Of a stretch of 64,000 nt of DNA, positions 34,727-43,889 are shown one piece after another. The notes under the pieces were generated by a model that was not told the origin of the DNA, ran no database searches, and saw only the letters and a list, made by a program, of their open reading frames with translations. Made by a program: the position numbers and the translations under genes. Within the stretch, counting starts at the first letter, position 1. Every line of letters starts with the position of its first letter. The DNA is taken from NCBI GenBank assembly GCA_964444685.1, contig CAYUIG010000011.1, positions 15,389 to 79,388 on the forward strand, written 5' to 3'. The stretch comes from CAYUIG01 sp964444685 (GTDB lineage Bacteria; Gemmatimonadota; Gemmatimonadetes; Longimicrobiales; RSA9).

Positions 34727-35122
34727 TCAGCGCTCAAAATGAAAAACCTCCCCCTCGCGGACGCGGCGGATCAGCGCGTCCATGTGATCGACGTAGCGGC
34801 CCAAGGCTACCCGGCCGGACTTCGTGAGAGCGTATTCCGTCCGCGGCATGCGACCCTCGAAGGTTTTCCGGCACGCGATGTAGCCGGCCTCCTCGAGCCG
34901 GCGCGCGTGCACGCTCAAGTTGCCGTCGCTCGTGGCGAGCACCTCCTTGAGCTCGTTGAAGGAAAGCGTCTCGTTTACGCTCAGGGCGCTTACGATGCCT
35001 AGCCGTACGCGCTCGTGGATGAGGCGCTCCAGATCCGCCGGCTTCGCGCGCTTCCGAGGCGCGACCGCGGGCTCGTCCCCCTCGGTGGGTGCCTGGCGTC
35101 GTGCTGCATTCATCCGTGCCAT
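34727..35122 (-). CDS. Winged-helix transcriptional regulator
   Basis: The 131-residue protein has a Lys/Arg/Pro-rich N-terminus and then a winged helix: RVRLGIVSALSVNETLSFNELKEVLATSDGNLSVHARRLEEAGYI forms the helix-turn-helix and CRKTFEGRMPRTEYALTKSGRVAL the wing. This is the HTH_34/MarR-like group, often autoregulated dimers. It probably controls the downstream class-C hydrolase operon or the SRPBCC gene upstream; both read the same direction. The ATG at 35122 is 69 bases after the SRPBCC stop. Confidence 0.85.
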   Translation of the reverse strand: MARMNAARRQAPTEGDEPAVAPRKRAKPADLERLIHERVRLGIVSALSVNETLSFNELKEVLATSDGNLSVHARRLEEAGYIACRKTFEGRMPRTEYALTKSGRVALGRYVDHMDALIRRVREGEVFHFER

Positions 35123-35191
35123 GGGTGGACGTTAGCGCCCCGTCCCGGTTGCGTCAAGTACTTTGAGCGACAAAGGACACCCAGGTGGCGG

Positions 35192-35644
35192 TCAGCGTGC
35201 CGCCGCGCCCTCGAGGATGCGCTTCGCATTGGCTGCCATCTGCAGCATGTTGTTCCGGGCGTAGCGATCGACGTAGGCCTTTTCGATGAGCCAGCCGATC
35301 GGTCGCAGGAGGCCCGGCATCACGTGGTAGGAGATCTCGTGATGGAAGAAGGTGCGATCGCCATGAGGCTCGAGATCCACGGCCACTGTGATCTCGCCGA
35401 GGAACGGCACCTGCCCGACGTGAACCTGGCGGCGCATGGGCTCGAAGAGCGTGACGGTCCAGTCGCTTTCATCCTTGCCGGTTCGTTCGCGGTACGTGCT
35501 GCCTTCCTGGAGCCGATCGTGGGACGCCGACAGGATCTCGTCGGCGAACGCGTCCCACTCCGGATAGCGGCGGACGTCACAGAGGAGCGCCCAGATGGCG
35601 TCGGGTGTGGTATGCATCTCGGTTCTGACTACGACGTGACCCAT
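35192..35644 (-). CDS. SRPBCC family protein (polyketide cyclase-like)
   Basis: The 150-residue protein shows the START/SRPBCC helix-grip outline: VVVRTEMHTTPDAIWALLCDVRRYPEWDAFADEILS, then strands (TVTLFEPMRRQVHVGQVPF, ITVAVDLEPHGDRTFFHHEISYHVMPGLL) and a long C-terminal helix (IEKAYVDRYARNNMLQMAANAKRIL). It binds small hydrophobic ligands; no ligand can be named. GGAG precedes the ATG at 35644. It is co-directional with the regulator gene downstream. Confidence 0.85.
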   Translation of the reverse strand: MGHVVVRTEMHTTPDAIWALLCDVRRYPEWDAFADEILSASHDRLQEGSTYRERTGKDESDWTVTLFEPMRRQVHVGQVPFLGEITVAVDLEPHGDRTFFHHEISYHVMPGLLRPIGWLIEKAYVDRYARNNMLQMAANAKRILEGAAAR

Positions 35645-36142
35645 GGTGTTCTCCGCGCGAGGATTGCGCATGGCACTCCCGAACGTGACGCCGAGGTGCC
35701 GCCTATTGGACAGCGTCGTTTTCACGGAGCAGGGATCACGTCCGGTCCATGGATTCTTCCGCGCGGGAGCGCGTGCATCTAGCGCAACTTCGGCGGGATC
35801 AGCCGACTCGGTGAGAGCCGCACTTCTGTCACGGCACGCACGACGAAGCCGTGCTGGTCGAGGCGGTGAGGCAGTGCGAACGCTCGCCAGCCGATTGCAG
35901 AGGCTACGAGAGCGTGAATCTCGATCCCTGTGCCAGCCGTTCACCAGATCCGATGCACCGAGCGCGAGGTCGTAGAGGGCCACTCGATCGCCTGCGCGAG
36001 GGCGTCCGCCATTGGTCAGGGCGCACTGGAGCCAAGGCGTCACGAACGGGACATCGGATCCGCGGGGGGATGCTCGGCTCGGCGGGTGCGTCGCCGTCAC
36101 GCAGTATGTCTCCGAACGATCCGGGGGTGCGACCGCCGGGCG
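35645..36142. other. Intergenic stretch with no recognised gene
   Basis: About 500 bases between two minus-strand genes. All frames are open in part but none gives a recognisable protein or a good start. A minus-strand run of roughly 50 codons ending near 35777 (containing HALVASAIGWRAFALP) could be the tail of a decayed gene; this is too weak to call. The promoter of the SRPBCC gene presumably lies at its left end. Confidence 0.4.
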
Positions 36143-36619
36143 TCAGCCCTTCCGTTCCATGGGATCCGCCCGGGTGTCCTGCGGATCGAGCTGCTGCGCC
36201 AGGCCGATGAGAATGCCCTCAGGCCCCCGGATGTAGCAGAGCTTGTAGACGTCCTCGTAGTTGACCACCTCGTCGACGAGGGTCGCGCCGAGCCTGCCGA
36301 GCCGGGCGAGCGTGTCGTCGAGGTCCTCCACGGCAAACATGACGCGCAGGTACCCCAGGGAGTTCACCGGCGCCATGCGGTGATCCGACACGGGCGCGGG
36401 CTCGTCGAAGCGTGAAAGCTCGATGCGGCCGTGGCCGTCCGGTGTGCGCAGCATGGCGGTTTCGACGCGCTGGCCGTGCAGTCCGGTGACGCGGCCGCTC
36501 CATTCGCCCTCGATGGTCATGCGGCCCTCGAGGGTAAGGCCCAGTTCCGTGAAGAATGCGATGGCGGCATCCATGTCTTCCACGACGATGCCCATGTTGT
36601 CCATACGCTGGATCGCCAT
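36143..36619 (-). CDS. VOC (glyoxalase) family protein
   Basis: The 158-residue protein has two VOC modules: MDNMGIVVEDMDAAIAFFTELGLTLEGR with the first His/Glu position, and LGYLRVMFAVEDLDDTLARLGRLGATL in the second, closing with YKLCYIRGPEGILIGLAQQL that carries the conserved Glu before the last strand. Probably a metal-dependent dioxygenase or lyase of unknown substrate. It reads the same way as the DUF2267-like gene 29 bases upstream. Confidence 0.87.
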   Translation of the reverse strand: MAIQRMDNMGIVVEDMDAAIAFFTELGLTLEGRMTIEGEWSGRVTGLHGQRVETAMLRTPDGHGRIELSRFDEPAPVSDHRMAPVNSLGYLRVMFAVEDLDDTLARLGRLGATLVDEVVNYEDVYKLCYIRGPEGILIGLAQQLDPQDTRADPMERKG

Positions 36620-36648
36620 GCTGTCTCTCGTCCATCTGCCAGGAAGTC

Positions 36649-37071
36649 CTAGTCCGCTCGCCAGAACTCGGCCGCGGCGGCAGGCAGCCGGGCGAGCACC
36701 CGGTCGAGCGCGTCCTGCCGGACGTACCTTCGCAAGACGACGGCTACGTCGCGGATCGCCGTATCCGGAGAGTAGTTGTGATCGGCGCGGAGCGACTGCA
36801 CCTCCCTGGTCATCGCAGCGCGATCCTCGAACTCGCGACGCGGCTCGTCCGGATCCCAGTCCGCGACGAACAGCGCTCGCAGTCCGACGGGGAGCACGCC
36901 TGCGAACCGGATCGCGTCCGCGAGATCGAGCCGCATGCGGAACGTCTGGAAGACGCCCTGGGTCGTGGTGTACGCCGGGTTCATGGTGGTGAATCCCGCG
37001 ACGTCACGGACGTCCGCGAGGAAGTCGAAGAAATGATCCGTGGCGCGCTGGTACTCGGTTGGCGTGACCAT
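36649..37071 (-). CDS. DUF2267 domain protein
   Basis: The 140-residue all-helical protein matches DUF2267: DHFFDFLADVRDVAGF, TYTTTQGVFQTFRMRLDLADAIRFAGVLPVGLRALF (approximately), and a repeat ending DVAVVLRRYVRQDALDRVLARLPAAAAEFW. Members are small soluble proteins of unknown function, often near stress or phage-defence genes. The ATG at 37071 has no strong ribosome site. Confidence 0.75.
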   Translation of the reverse strand: MVTPTEYQRATDHFFDFLADVRDVAGFTTMNPAYTTTQGVFQTFRMRLDLADAIRFAGVLPVGLRALFVADWDPDEPRREFEDRAAMTREVQSLRADHNYSPDTAIRDVAVVLRRYVRQDALDRVLARLPAAAAEFWRAD

Positions 37072-37229
37072 TGTGCGACGCCTCAGCTCGACGAGGAATC
37101 CTGAATCCTTAGGCCGCGGGCCTCTCTACACACATGACAAGAACCGCGGTTCTCAGGCTGCAGGACCGGGATTTCTTCGAACGTGCTTGTGTTCTGTGCT
37201 CGGAGGCTGTCATCCCGTGTCGGCACGAC

Positions 37230-38090
37230 TCACATCGAGCCGGAATCTGCTGCCGCCGCGGCGCGGACCTGCGCGAGAACGAAATCGACTGCAAGCAGAA
37301 TCAGTCCGGGCTGATCGGCCATTACGTTGTGCCCCGTACGACCGCTCACGATGTGGATCGCGTTCGTCGAACGATCGAACCACTCACTCTGAAGCTCGCG
37401 GGCGATCGCCAGCGCTCGCGGCTCCTGGCAGATGGGTTCGCGATCGGGCGGACACGGCTTCTGTCCGGTGACAACCGCGAGCGGGAGATCGGGCAGCGGC
37501 TGCATGCCTTCGACACGCTGCCGGGTTTGAATGGTCAGGGTCTCCGACATGTCTCCGCGAAGGTCCGGCGGAAGACGCTCGATCATCTGGGCGAAGCCCT
37601 GAAGGATGTCGAAGTTCGGAAACAGAGGCTGGATCCGCGCGAACAGCGCTTCATGCGTGCCGTCGACCACAACGAGGCCAGACACGTCATCGGGATGTGT
37701 ACTCACATACAGGCGAGCAAGCAGTCCGCCGTAGGACCAGCCTACCACCACCACGGGATCGGTTTCGCCGAGCGCGCGGAGGAACTGCCGCAGCTCTTCG
37801 ACGCGCGCAGCCGGAGACGTGTCGCCGGACGGGTCCGAACCATCCATTCCGGCCCGTGAGTACGCGATCACGTGTGTGCGCTTCGCCAGTTCGTCGAGAA
37901 TGGGCCGCCAGGCAGCATGACCGATCCCGCCACCAGACTCGAGGACGACGGTCGGTGATCCGGCGCCTGCGCTGACGTACTCGACAGTCCGTCCACCAAC
38001 GCGAATGGTTGCGGGTTCCTGCGCGCTCAGGCCTTGTTGCTGCACCGAGGCGAGTAGAGCGATGACGAACGGTGCCAGCCTGCTGCGCAT
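37230..38090 (-). CDS. Alpha/beta hydrolase, exported
   Basis: The 286-residue protein has a signal peptide (1-19, ending GLSAQ), an oxyanion-type SGGG-GHAAW segment, the nucleophile elbow VVGWSYGG, an acid in VVVDGTHEALF, and a late His in SGRTGHNVMAD. It is a periplasmic esterase/lipase-like enzyme; substrate unknown. The ATG at 38090 is preferred since AGGAGG lies 7 bases upstream; an ATG at 38105 is in frame but overlaps the ribosome site. Directly upstream is the decayed end of a beta-propeller gene. Confidence 0.85.
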   Translation of the reverse strand: MRSRLAPFVIALLASVQQQGLSAQEPATIRVGGRTVEYVSAGAGSPTVVLESGGGIGHAAWRPILDELAKRTHVIAYSRAGMDGSDPSGDTSPAARVEELRQFLRALGETDPVVVVGWSYGGLLARLYVSTHPDDVSGLVVVDGTHEALFARIQPLFPNFDILQGFAQMIERLPPDLRGDMSETLTIQTRQRVEGMQPLPDLPLAVVTGQKPCPPDREPICQEPRALAIARELQSEWFDRSTNAIHIVSGRTGHNVMADQPGLILLAVDFVLAQVRAAAAADSGSM

Positions 38091-38101
38091 TTGTGTCCTC
38101 C

Positions 38102-38398
38102 TCACTCACCAGATGACCGCTCCATGGTGTAGCGCACGACGTACGGCTCGTCGAATACCCCGCGCACAACAGCCCAGACGTAGCGGCCCCGGCATTGCGG
38201 AACCACACGTCCCATGGAAGTCGGACGGTTCCCAGGAATTCGCCGCTGGGGAGAAACACATCGAACGTCGGCTGCTCCCTCCAGACGAGTCGACCACGGG
38301 GCTTGCGCTCCGCGGCGACGTACCGGCGCACCCAGATGCGACCATCCGCGTCCGAATTTCCGAATACGCGGGTTTGAATTCGGGCACGGCGGCGCCTC
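38102..38398 (-). pseudogene. C-terminal remnant of a six-bladed beta-propeller gene, frameshifted
   Basis: From 38398 the minus strand reads RVFGNSDADGRIWVRRY and FDVFLPSGEFLGTVRLP, the last blade of an NHL/six-bladed propeller; near 38190 the frame breaks and continues in another frame as GRYVWAVVRGVFDEPYVV to RSSGE and a stop at 38102. Only the last 95 or so residues survive; the N-terminus is gone, cut off where the TPR gene ends (38402). At least one frameshift. The adjacent alpha/beta hydrolase ribosome site lies within its last codons. Confidence 0.65.
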
Positions 38399-38401
38399 AC
38401 C

Positions 38402-40126
38402 TCAGCGGGCGTAGGCAGTCAGCCCGAGACGGTCGATAAATGAGGGAAGTCGGGGGTCGTTCCGCAGTCCGCCGAACCAGACGGTATCGACCACGACCGA
38501 TATCCACGCATGCGACGGCTGGTACTCCAGCCACTCCCACGCCTTGTCGTTGTCGCCGAGCGCCGAGTAGACCGCGCCGAGTCCGAAGGCGTTCCAGGGT
38601 GAGGGCTCCGCTTCGAGTTCGGATGCCATGCGACGCGCCTCGTCCGCCCGCCCGGCCACAGCCAGGTTGCGCGCCAGCATCCAACGTCCCCGTGGGTTGT
38701 TCGCCACAGTGCGGCGCTGGATGGCGATGGCGGAGTCCGCCATTCCCATCTTCATGTATGCCTCGCCCAGCAACATCGCGCCCCAGAAGTTGCCGGGCAC
38801 GAGCTCGTTGATGATGTCGAGCTCGCGCCTCGCATCGTCCAGGCGGCCCAGCCAGAGGTAGAGTCCGCCGAGCCATGCGGTATTCACGGGCGTCAGCGGA
38901 TCGAGATCCTTGGCGAGCACGTGCTGGGCGATGGCTTCGTCGTAACGACCGAGGGTCCAGAGGTACCACGCGTAGTGGTAGCGATTGCTGGCGAGGTTGG
39001 GTGTGAGCTCGATCGCTCGGCGGAACTCTTGTTCGGCTCCTTCCCAATCACGTGCGTAGTAGTACTTCACCTGCGCCAGGGCCGCGTGCGCCTCGCCGAG
39101 TTCCGGATCGAGCGTCATCGCTCGCGTCGCGGCCTCGCGCGCGCGTGTCCATGGATCGATCGGAGCCGCGGCGCTGTGACCGAGTGTCACGTAACCCATG
39201 GCGAGCCCCGCGTATGCGAGCGCGTCGGCCGGACTACGATCGACCGCCGCGTGCAGGTGACGCAGACCTTCCTCGACGTTGGCGGGGCCGCCGGTGTGAA
39301 TGAAGTGCATCCCGCGCAGGTAGGACTCGAACGTCTGCGGATCCACTTCCGGAGTGCGAGTCAACCGTCGTTCTTCGCTCGGTGTGAGCCGGGCCTCGAG
39401 CTCCTGCGAGATCGCACGCGCGATTTCCGCCGTCACCGCAATCGCGCCGCTCGTCGTGCGCCGGTACTCGCGAGCCCAGATGGGCCGCTCTTCCGGCAGC
39501 GCTTGAATGAGCTCCACGCGAATCTCGATGTCCTCACCCGTCCGGCGCACCGAACCTTCGACCACTCCTTCCACGTGCAGCCGCTGTGCGATCTCGGGGG
39601 TGGAGAGCCCCATCCCGGCATAGCGGACAGCCGACGTCCTCGAGATCACACGGATTGATCCGACCTGCGCCAGCTCGTTGATGAGAGCATGGTGCATCCC
39701 GGCAACGAAGTACTCCTCGCCTTCATCGCCGGAGAGATTCAGGAAGGGAAGGACGACGAGCGAAGCGGTTCCACCGGAGCGTGCGATGAGCGGAAGCCAG
39801 ATTCTCGAGGTGGTGCCGGCAACGAGGAGGACGATTGCGATTCCGCCAACGAGGGCGAGCCAGCCCTTGAAGCCCAGGACGCGTTCGCCGCCCTCTTCAG
39901 CCGGAACGACATCGAAGAACCAGGCGAGTGCAATGGCAATGGGGAGGCCGACAGCCGCTGCGAGGATGACGACCGTGACGGACCAGTCAGGAAGGGCGAG
40001 CCGCGGGAAGATCGTGTCCGCGACCTCGATGATGATCCAGGCCGCGATGGCATACCCCACCACAACCCGCGTGACGCGGCGACGCCTGAGCTCGACGAGG
40101 AAGTGCTGTAGCCTGCCGTGCGTCAT
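38402..40126 (-). CDS. Membrane-anchored TolB/FlgO-like and TPR protein
   Basis: The 574-residue protein has the same architecture as the protein at 23038-25323: LQHFLVELRRRRVTRVVVGYAIAAWIIIEVADTIFP, a second span near VTVVILAAAVGLPIAIALAWFF, a third (WLALVGGIAIVLLVAGT), a FlgO/TolB-like domain (LVVLPFLNLSGD, FVAGMHHALINELAQVGSIRVISRTSAV) and six or more TPR repeats (TLDPELGEAHAALAQVKYYYARDWEGAEQEFRRAIEL). It ends WFGGLRNDPRLPSFIDRLGL, the usual C-terminus; a fragment of a close relative lies at 43566-43621. Function unknown. Confidence 0.82.
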   Translation of the reverse strand: MTHGRLQHFLVELRRRRVTRVVVGYAIAAWIIIEVADTIFPRLALPDWSVTVVILAAAVGLPIAIALAWFFDVVPAEEGGERVLGFKGWLALVGGIAIVLLVAGTTSRIWLPLIARSGGTASLVVLPFLNLSGDEGEEYFVAGMHHALINELAQVGSIRVISRTSAVRYAGMGLSTPEIAQRLHVEGVVEGSVRRTGEDIEIRVELIQALPEERPIWAREYRRTTSGAIAVTAEIARAISQELEARLTPSEERRLTRTPEVDPQTFESYLRGMHFIHTGGPANVEEGLRHLHAAVDRSPADALAYAGLAMGYVTLGHSAAAPIDPWTRAREAATRAMTLDPELGEAHAALAQVKYYYARDWEGAEQEFRRAIELTPNLASNRYHYAWYLWTLGRYDEAIAQHVLAKDLDPLTPVNTAWLGGLYLWLGRLDDARRELDIINELVPGNFWGAMLLGEAYMKMGMADSAIAIQRRTVANNPRGRWMLARNLAVAGRADEARRMASELEAEPSPWNAFGLGAVYSALGDNDKAWEWLEYQPSHAWISVVVDTVWFGGLRNDPRLPSFIDRLGLTAYAR

Positions 40127-40254
40127 GCGGCCCTCGGCGCGTCGAGTCGGTGAACTCGGCCGGGGTACGGCTCGTTCCGGAGGTTACAAGAGGCGATGCT
40201 CTCCACCGCGAGTCAAGCGGTTGTGACGGCTCGGACCATCCGTGGGGCGCACGA

Positions 40255-43200
40255 TCATGATCCGTCGATCAGGCCGAGCAGCACGTCGACCGCGCGGTCC
40301 AACTGGCTGTCCCGGCCGAGGTACCACTCGCCGGCGGGGCGCTGCACCTCGATGTCTACGGGCCGCGGATTGCGTTCCATGTTCTGGCCGCGGTTGTCGC
40401 GGATGAACGTGCCTGGCATCCGGATGGCCGTGCCGTCGACCAGCGTGCGGCTGCCGGTGAAGATGATCCAGCCCGCGGTCGGCTCCCCGACTACGGGACC
40501 CAGCTCCAACTCGCGATACCCCTCGGTGAAGTCCTCACCGTCGGACAGTGTGTGTCGGTTGGTCACGAGCACGGTGGGCGTGAGCAGAGCGCGCTGCCCG
40601 AGCTGAACGCGGGACGGTGCGCGCACGGCGCTGCCCCGGCCCTGCATGGTGAAGTAGTTCCGCCGCGACAGGATGTCGAGGGCATAGACGTTGACGAAGC
40701 CGCCGTTGTTGTTCCGCACATCAACGACGACACCCTCCTTCATTGCGTTCTGCTGGTCCAGGTCGAAGATCAACTGCTCGAGCGCGGCCTGAGACATGGA
40801 CGCGATGTGCACGTAGCCGAGGCGCCCGCCGCTGATGCTGTCCACATACGCGCGCCGGCTCTCGACCCAGTTCCTGTAGACGAGCTGGCGCTCGGCGCCG
40901 CCGGACGTCGCGAGCACCTTGACGTTGCGGGGTTCGCCGCTGCCCGTGCGTACCGTGAGCGTCACCTCACGATCCGGTTTGCCGCTGAGCAGCAGATCCA
41001 GGTCGGAGTTGCCATCGAGTGCGACGCCATCCACCGCGGTGACGCGGTCACCCACGCTGATTCCCTTCGCCACGTGGGCCGGGCCGAGTTGCACGACCTC
41101 GGTTACGATGAATCGGCCCTCGTTCTCGTAGGCGATGCGGTCGAAGCGCAGTCCCAACTTCCCCGTGGCGGCATTGTCGCCGCCTTGCGGCGGCCCCGTC
41201 CGGCCCGAGTGCCCGAGGTGCGATGCGTTCAACTCGCCCAGCATCAGGTTCATCAGGCGGCTGAACTCGGCGCGTGTGCGTGCACCCTCGATCTGCGGGC
41301 GGAAGCGGTCACGTACCGCGATCCAGTCCGCGCCGTGGAGGTTCGGGTCATAGAAGCCGTCACGCATTTCGCTCCACGCCTGCTCGAACGCGGCGATTTT
41401 GGTAGCATCGAAGTCTTCCGTGTATGCGACGGACGTGGACACCGTGCGCGTTTGGCCACCACCGGTCATCGGCACGACGCGGAGCTGGCCGCCCTGCGAC
41501 ACGTAGAGCTGGCGGCCGTTGGCGCTGAACGCGATGGGGTTGCCCGTCGCCTCCATGCGCGTGGTCTCGACATCGCCGTTGGCGCCGAACGTGATTCGGT
41601 GCAGCGCGCCCTCGCCCGACACCACCGCGGTCCGGCCGTCGGGGCTGACCACGACCTGGCCCACGGAGAAGTCCGTGTCGACGAAGCCGCCGCGGCGACG
41701 GATGCCGTCGAATTCGATCTCGATCCGTGTCGGCCGCGGCACAGCACCGCCCGCGGTGTCGCGCTGCGCGGCAGGTTGTCCGCGCGCGGGTGTGGTGGTG
41801 GAGTCGCTCGGCTGGTTGAACAACTCGCGGAAGCGGTCCTCGTCGAAGTTCGGTGGCAGCGGAACCATGTCGATCTTCACGAGGCGACCGGGCTCGGTGC
41901 GCTGGTTCGTGCGGTAGAGTACGTAATCGCCCTTTGCGCTCCAGTTGACGGCGCCGAGGAACGCATTCGCCAGGAAGCTGACCTGTCGCGGCTCCCCGCC
42001 GGCCGCCGGCACGACCAGCACGTTGCCGTAGGCGCCCGTCGCGCCGCCGTACGCGATCCACCGGCTGTCGGGCGACCACGTCGGCGCGGTGATCACGTCG
42101 CCGGCGAGGCGCCGATCGTCACCGGATGGCCACTGCAGCAAGCGCAGTTCGCGTTGCTCGTCCACCGTGCGCACATAGGCGAGAAAGCGGCCATCCGGTG
42201 AGAACGCCGGCCCGCCATCGCGGCCATTGCCGTTTGTGAGTTGCCGCTCGGTGCCGGCCGCGAAATCGTACGCGTACAGCTTCGGCGTACCGGTGCGCCA
42301 CGATGTGTAGACGACCTGACGAGAATCGGCGGACCAGACGATGTCGCCCTCCGCCGCAGCGGTGCTCGTCACACGCGTCGCGGGTACGTCGCCTTCGATT
42401 GTGGTTGCCCAGACATCGCCGCCGGCGATGAACGCCCATTTCCGGCCGTCAGGAGCGACGGCTATCCCGTTCCAGCCCTCCTCCTCGCGTTCCAGGACCG
42501 GTGCAGGCGCCTCGACGGCACCCACCAGGCGGATGTCGAGTTGCCTCACCGAGCGACTCGCCACATCCATCGTCCAGATACCGAAGTCCCGTTCGAATGC
42601 GATGGTGCTGCCGTTCGCACTGATGCTCGGCCACAGCAACCTGCCATCTTCGAACGCCGTCAGCTGCGCCGCCTCGCCGCCCGTCGCCGCAACGCTCCAG
42701 AGGTTCTCGGCGCCCGACCGATCGGACATGAAGATGAGCGTGCCATCGGCGCCCCACATGGGCCACAGGTTCTTGCCGCCCGCAGCGATCATCGTGTAGG
42801 CCGGCACGGCGTCCGAGCGCGCCGCCTCGCGTACGGTCCAGATCTCCGACTGGTCGATGTGCGAATGGCCGTTGCGCCACCACTGGCTCTGCGCCATGCG
42901 GCCGCGCGCCGCGATGGCGATCAGGCCCGGCTCAGTGGGCGAAGGCGCGGCGAAGAACTCCGTTTCGTAACGGTCGGCCGCCACCGCCATCGGCGTACCT
43001 CCGGATGCGCGCACCCGGAACACGTCGCTCATGCCGCTCACGTCCTCCGCCGACGACGTGTAGTAGATCCATTGTGCGTCGGCGGACCAACCCGTGAGCT
43101 CCTCGTTGCCCGAATCGTGGGTGAGCCGGCGCAGCGTGCCGGTCGTCAGGTCCATCACGTAGACATCCAGGCTGCCGCTGCGATTGGAGTTGAAGGCCAG

Positions 43201-43440
43201 CATCGAGCCATCGGGCGAATACAGCGGACGCGACTCGTGCGCCGAATGGGAAACGAGCAGCCGCGCGGCACCGCCACTCGCCGGCACGGTCCAGATGTCT
43301 CCGCCCGAGACGAACGCGATCTGCGCGCCGTCGGGTGAGATGCCGGGCTCGTACAACGAGGGCCGGCCCTGTGCCGCGACGGGCGTGGAAGTGCTCGCAA
43401 CGAGAGTGAGGAGCATGATCGCTACGAGGCGACGTCGCAT
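40255..43440 (-). CDS. Tricorn-like protease, S41 family
   Basis: The 1061-residue exported protein (signal peptide 1-23, ending PVAAQ) has two beta-propeller regions made of WD-like/TolB repeats (DIWTVPASGG, SPDGSMLAFNSNRSG and others, about 30-650), a C1 helical region with the catalytic His (ASHLGHSG), a PDZ-like domain (GISVGDRVTAVDGVALDG), and a C-terminal S41 core with HTLSDGEDF (Ser966) and GEPTAGWIIFTGS. Tricorn acts downstream of proteases to cut oligopeptides. GGGAG lies before the ATG. It is close to the peptide-uptake locus but separated by a region with gene remnants. Confidence 0.9.
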   Translation of the reverse strand: MRRRLVAIMLLTLVASTSTPVAAQGRPSLYEPGISPDGAQIAFVSGGDIWTVPASGGAARLLVSHSAHESRPLYSPDGSMLAFNSNRSGSLDVYVMDLTTGTLRRLTHDSGNEELTGWSADAQWIYYTSSAEDVSGMSDVFRVRASGGTPMAVAADRYETEFFAAPSPTEPGLIAIAARGRMAQSQWWRNGHSHIDQSEIWTVREAARSDAVPAYTMIAAGGKNLWPMWGADGTLIFMSDRSGAENLWSVAATGGEAAQLTAFEDGRLLWPSISANGSTIAFERDFGIWTMDVASRSVRQLDIRLVGAVEAPAPVLEREEEGWNGIAVAPDGRKWAFIAGGDVWATTIEGDVPATRVTSTAAAEGDIVWSADSRQVVYTSWRTGTPKLYAYDFAAGTERQLTNGNGRDGGPAFSPDGRFLAYVRTVDEQRELRLLQWPSGDDRRLAGDVITAPTWSPDSRWIAYGGATGAYGNVLVVPAAGGEPRQVSFLANAFLGAVNWSAKGDYVLYRTNQRTEPGRLVKIDMVPLPPNFDEDRFRELFNQPSDSTTTPARGQPAAQRDTAGGAVPRPTRIEIEFDGIRRRGGFVDTDFSVGQVVVSPDGRTAVVSGEGALHRITFGANGDVETTRMEATGNPIAFSANGRQLYVSQGGQLRVVPMTGGGQTRTVSTSVAYTEDFDATKIAAFEQAWSEMRDGFYDPNLHGADWIAVRDRFRPQIEGARTRAEFSRLMNLMLGELNASHLGHSGRTGPPQGGDNAATGKLGLRFDRIAYENEGRFIVTEVVQLGPAHVAKGISVGDRVTAVDGVALDGNSDLDLLLSGKPDREVTLTVRTGSGEPRNVKVLATSGGAERQLVYRNWVESRRAYVDSISGGRLGYVHIASMSQAALEQLIFDLDQQNAMKEGVVVDVRNNNGGFVNVYALDILSRRNYFTMQGRGSAVRAPSRVQLGQRALLTPTVLVTNRHTLSDGEDFTEGYRELELGPVVGEPTAGWIIFTGSRTLVDGTAIRMPGTFIRDNRGQNMERNPRPVDIEVQRPAGEWYLGRDSQLDRAVDVLLGLIDGS

Positions 43441-43565
43441 GGTAAACTCCCGAATCAGTTCTGACGCCGGATCGACCGTTCGGCTGCCGTTTTGTCGAGG
43501 TCGATGTTTGGTGCCGTAGAGTGGGCGTCCGACTCACCGGGTGCAGGCAGACGGCCCGGGATGAT

Positions 43566-43621
43566 GGATAATGGGGGGAGTCGAGGGTCGTTCCGCAACC
43601 GTCGAACCAGACGGTGTCCAC
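43566..43621 (-). pseudogene. Tail fragment of a TolB/TPR gene
   Basis: Minus-strand bases encode VDTVWFDG and, one frame over, LRNDPRLPPL. This matches VDTVWFGGLRNDPRLPSF at the end of the protein at 38402-40126, at DNA level too (compare 38441-38493: GGTCGTTCCGCA and CGAACCAGACGGT are shared). One base is missing between the two halves. Only about 55 bases are recognisable. Confidence 0.6.
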
Positions 43622-43675
43622 GCGACCGCTAACGCCCGAGTCTGCCGATGAGCTGCTCCCGAAGACAGTCTCATC

Positions 43676-43840
43676 ATTAATGGCCCGGCAGTGCTTTCGC
43701 CGGAGCGTTCGCTGATCGACCTGGCCAGTGCTACTACCGGGGCCGACCTCTGGCGGATGCTGGATAACTCGCTAGCACGCCGTCTCACGACCGCTGCACA
43801 ACTACGTCGGGCGATCGCGCGCCACCCGCGACACCAGGGC
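43676..43840 (+). pseudogene. Fragment of an AbiEi/DUF559-type gene
   Basis: The plus strand reads NGPAVLSPERSLIDLASATTG-ADLWRMLDNSLARRLT and RRAIARHPRHQGR with no start and then loses similarity. This is the typical middle of DUF559/AbiEi-like antitoxin-type proteins (SPERSLIDLA; AL.RRLTT..L..A). Both ends are missing. It fills the rest of the gap between the tricorn gene start and the MFS gene. Confidence 0.5.
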
Positions 43841-43889
43841 AGGAATTGCGTGCGGATTCCTGCTCCTGCGACGGTAAGACCGGCGTCTG

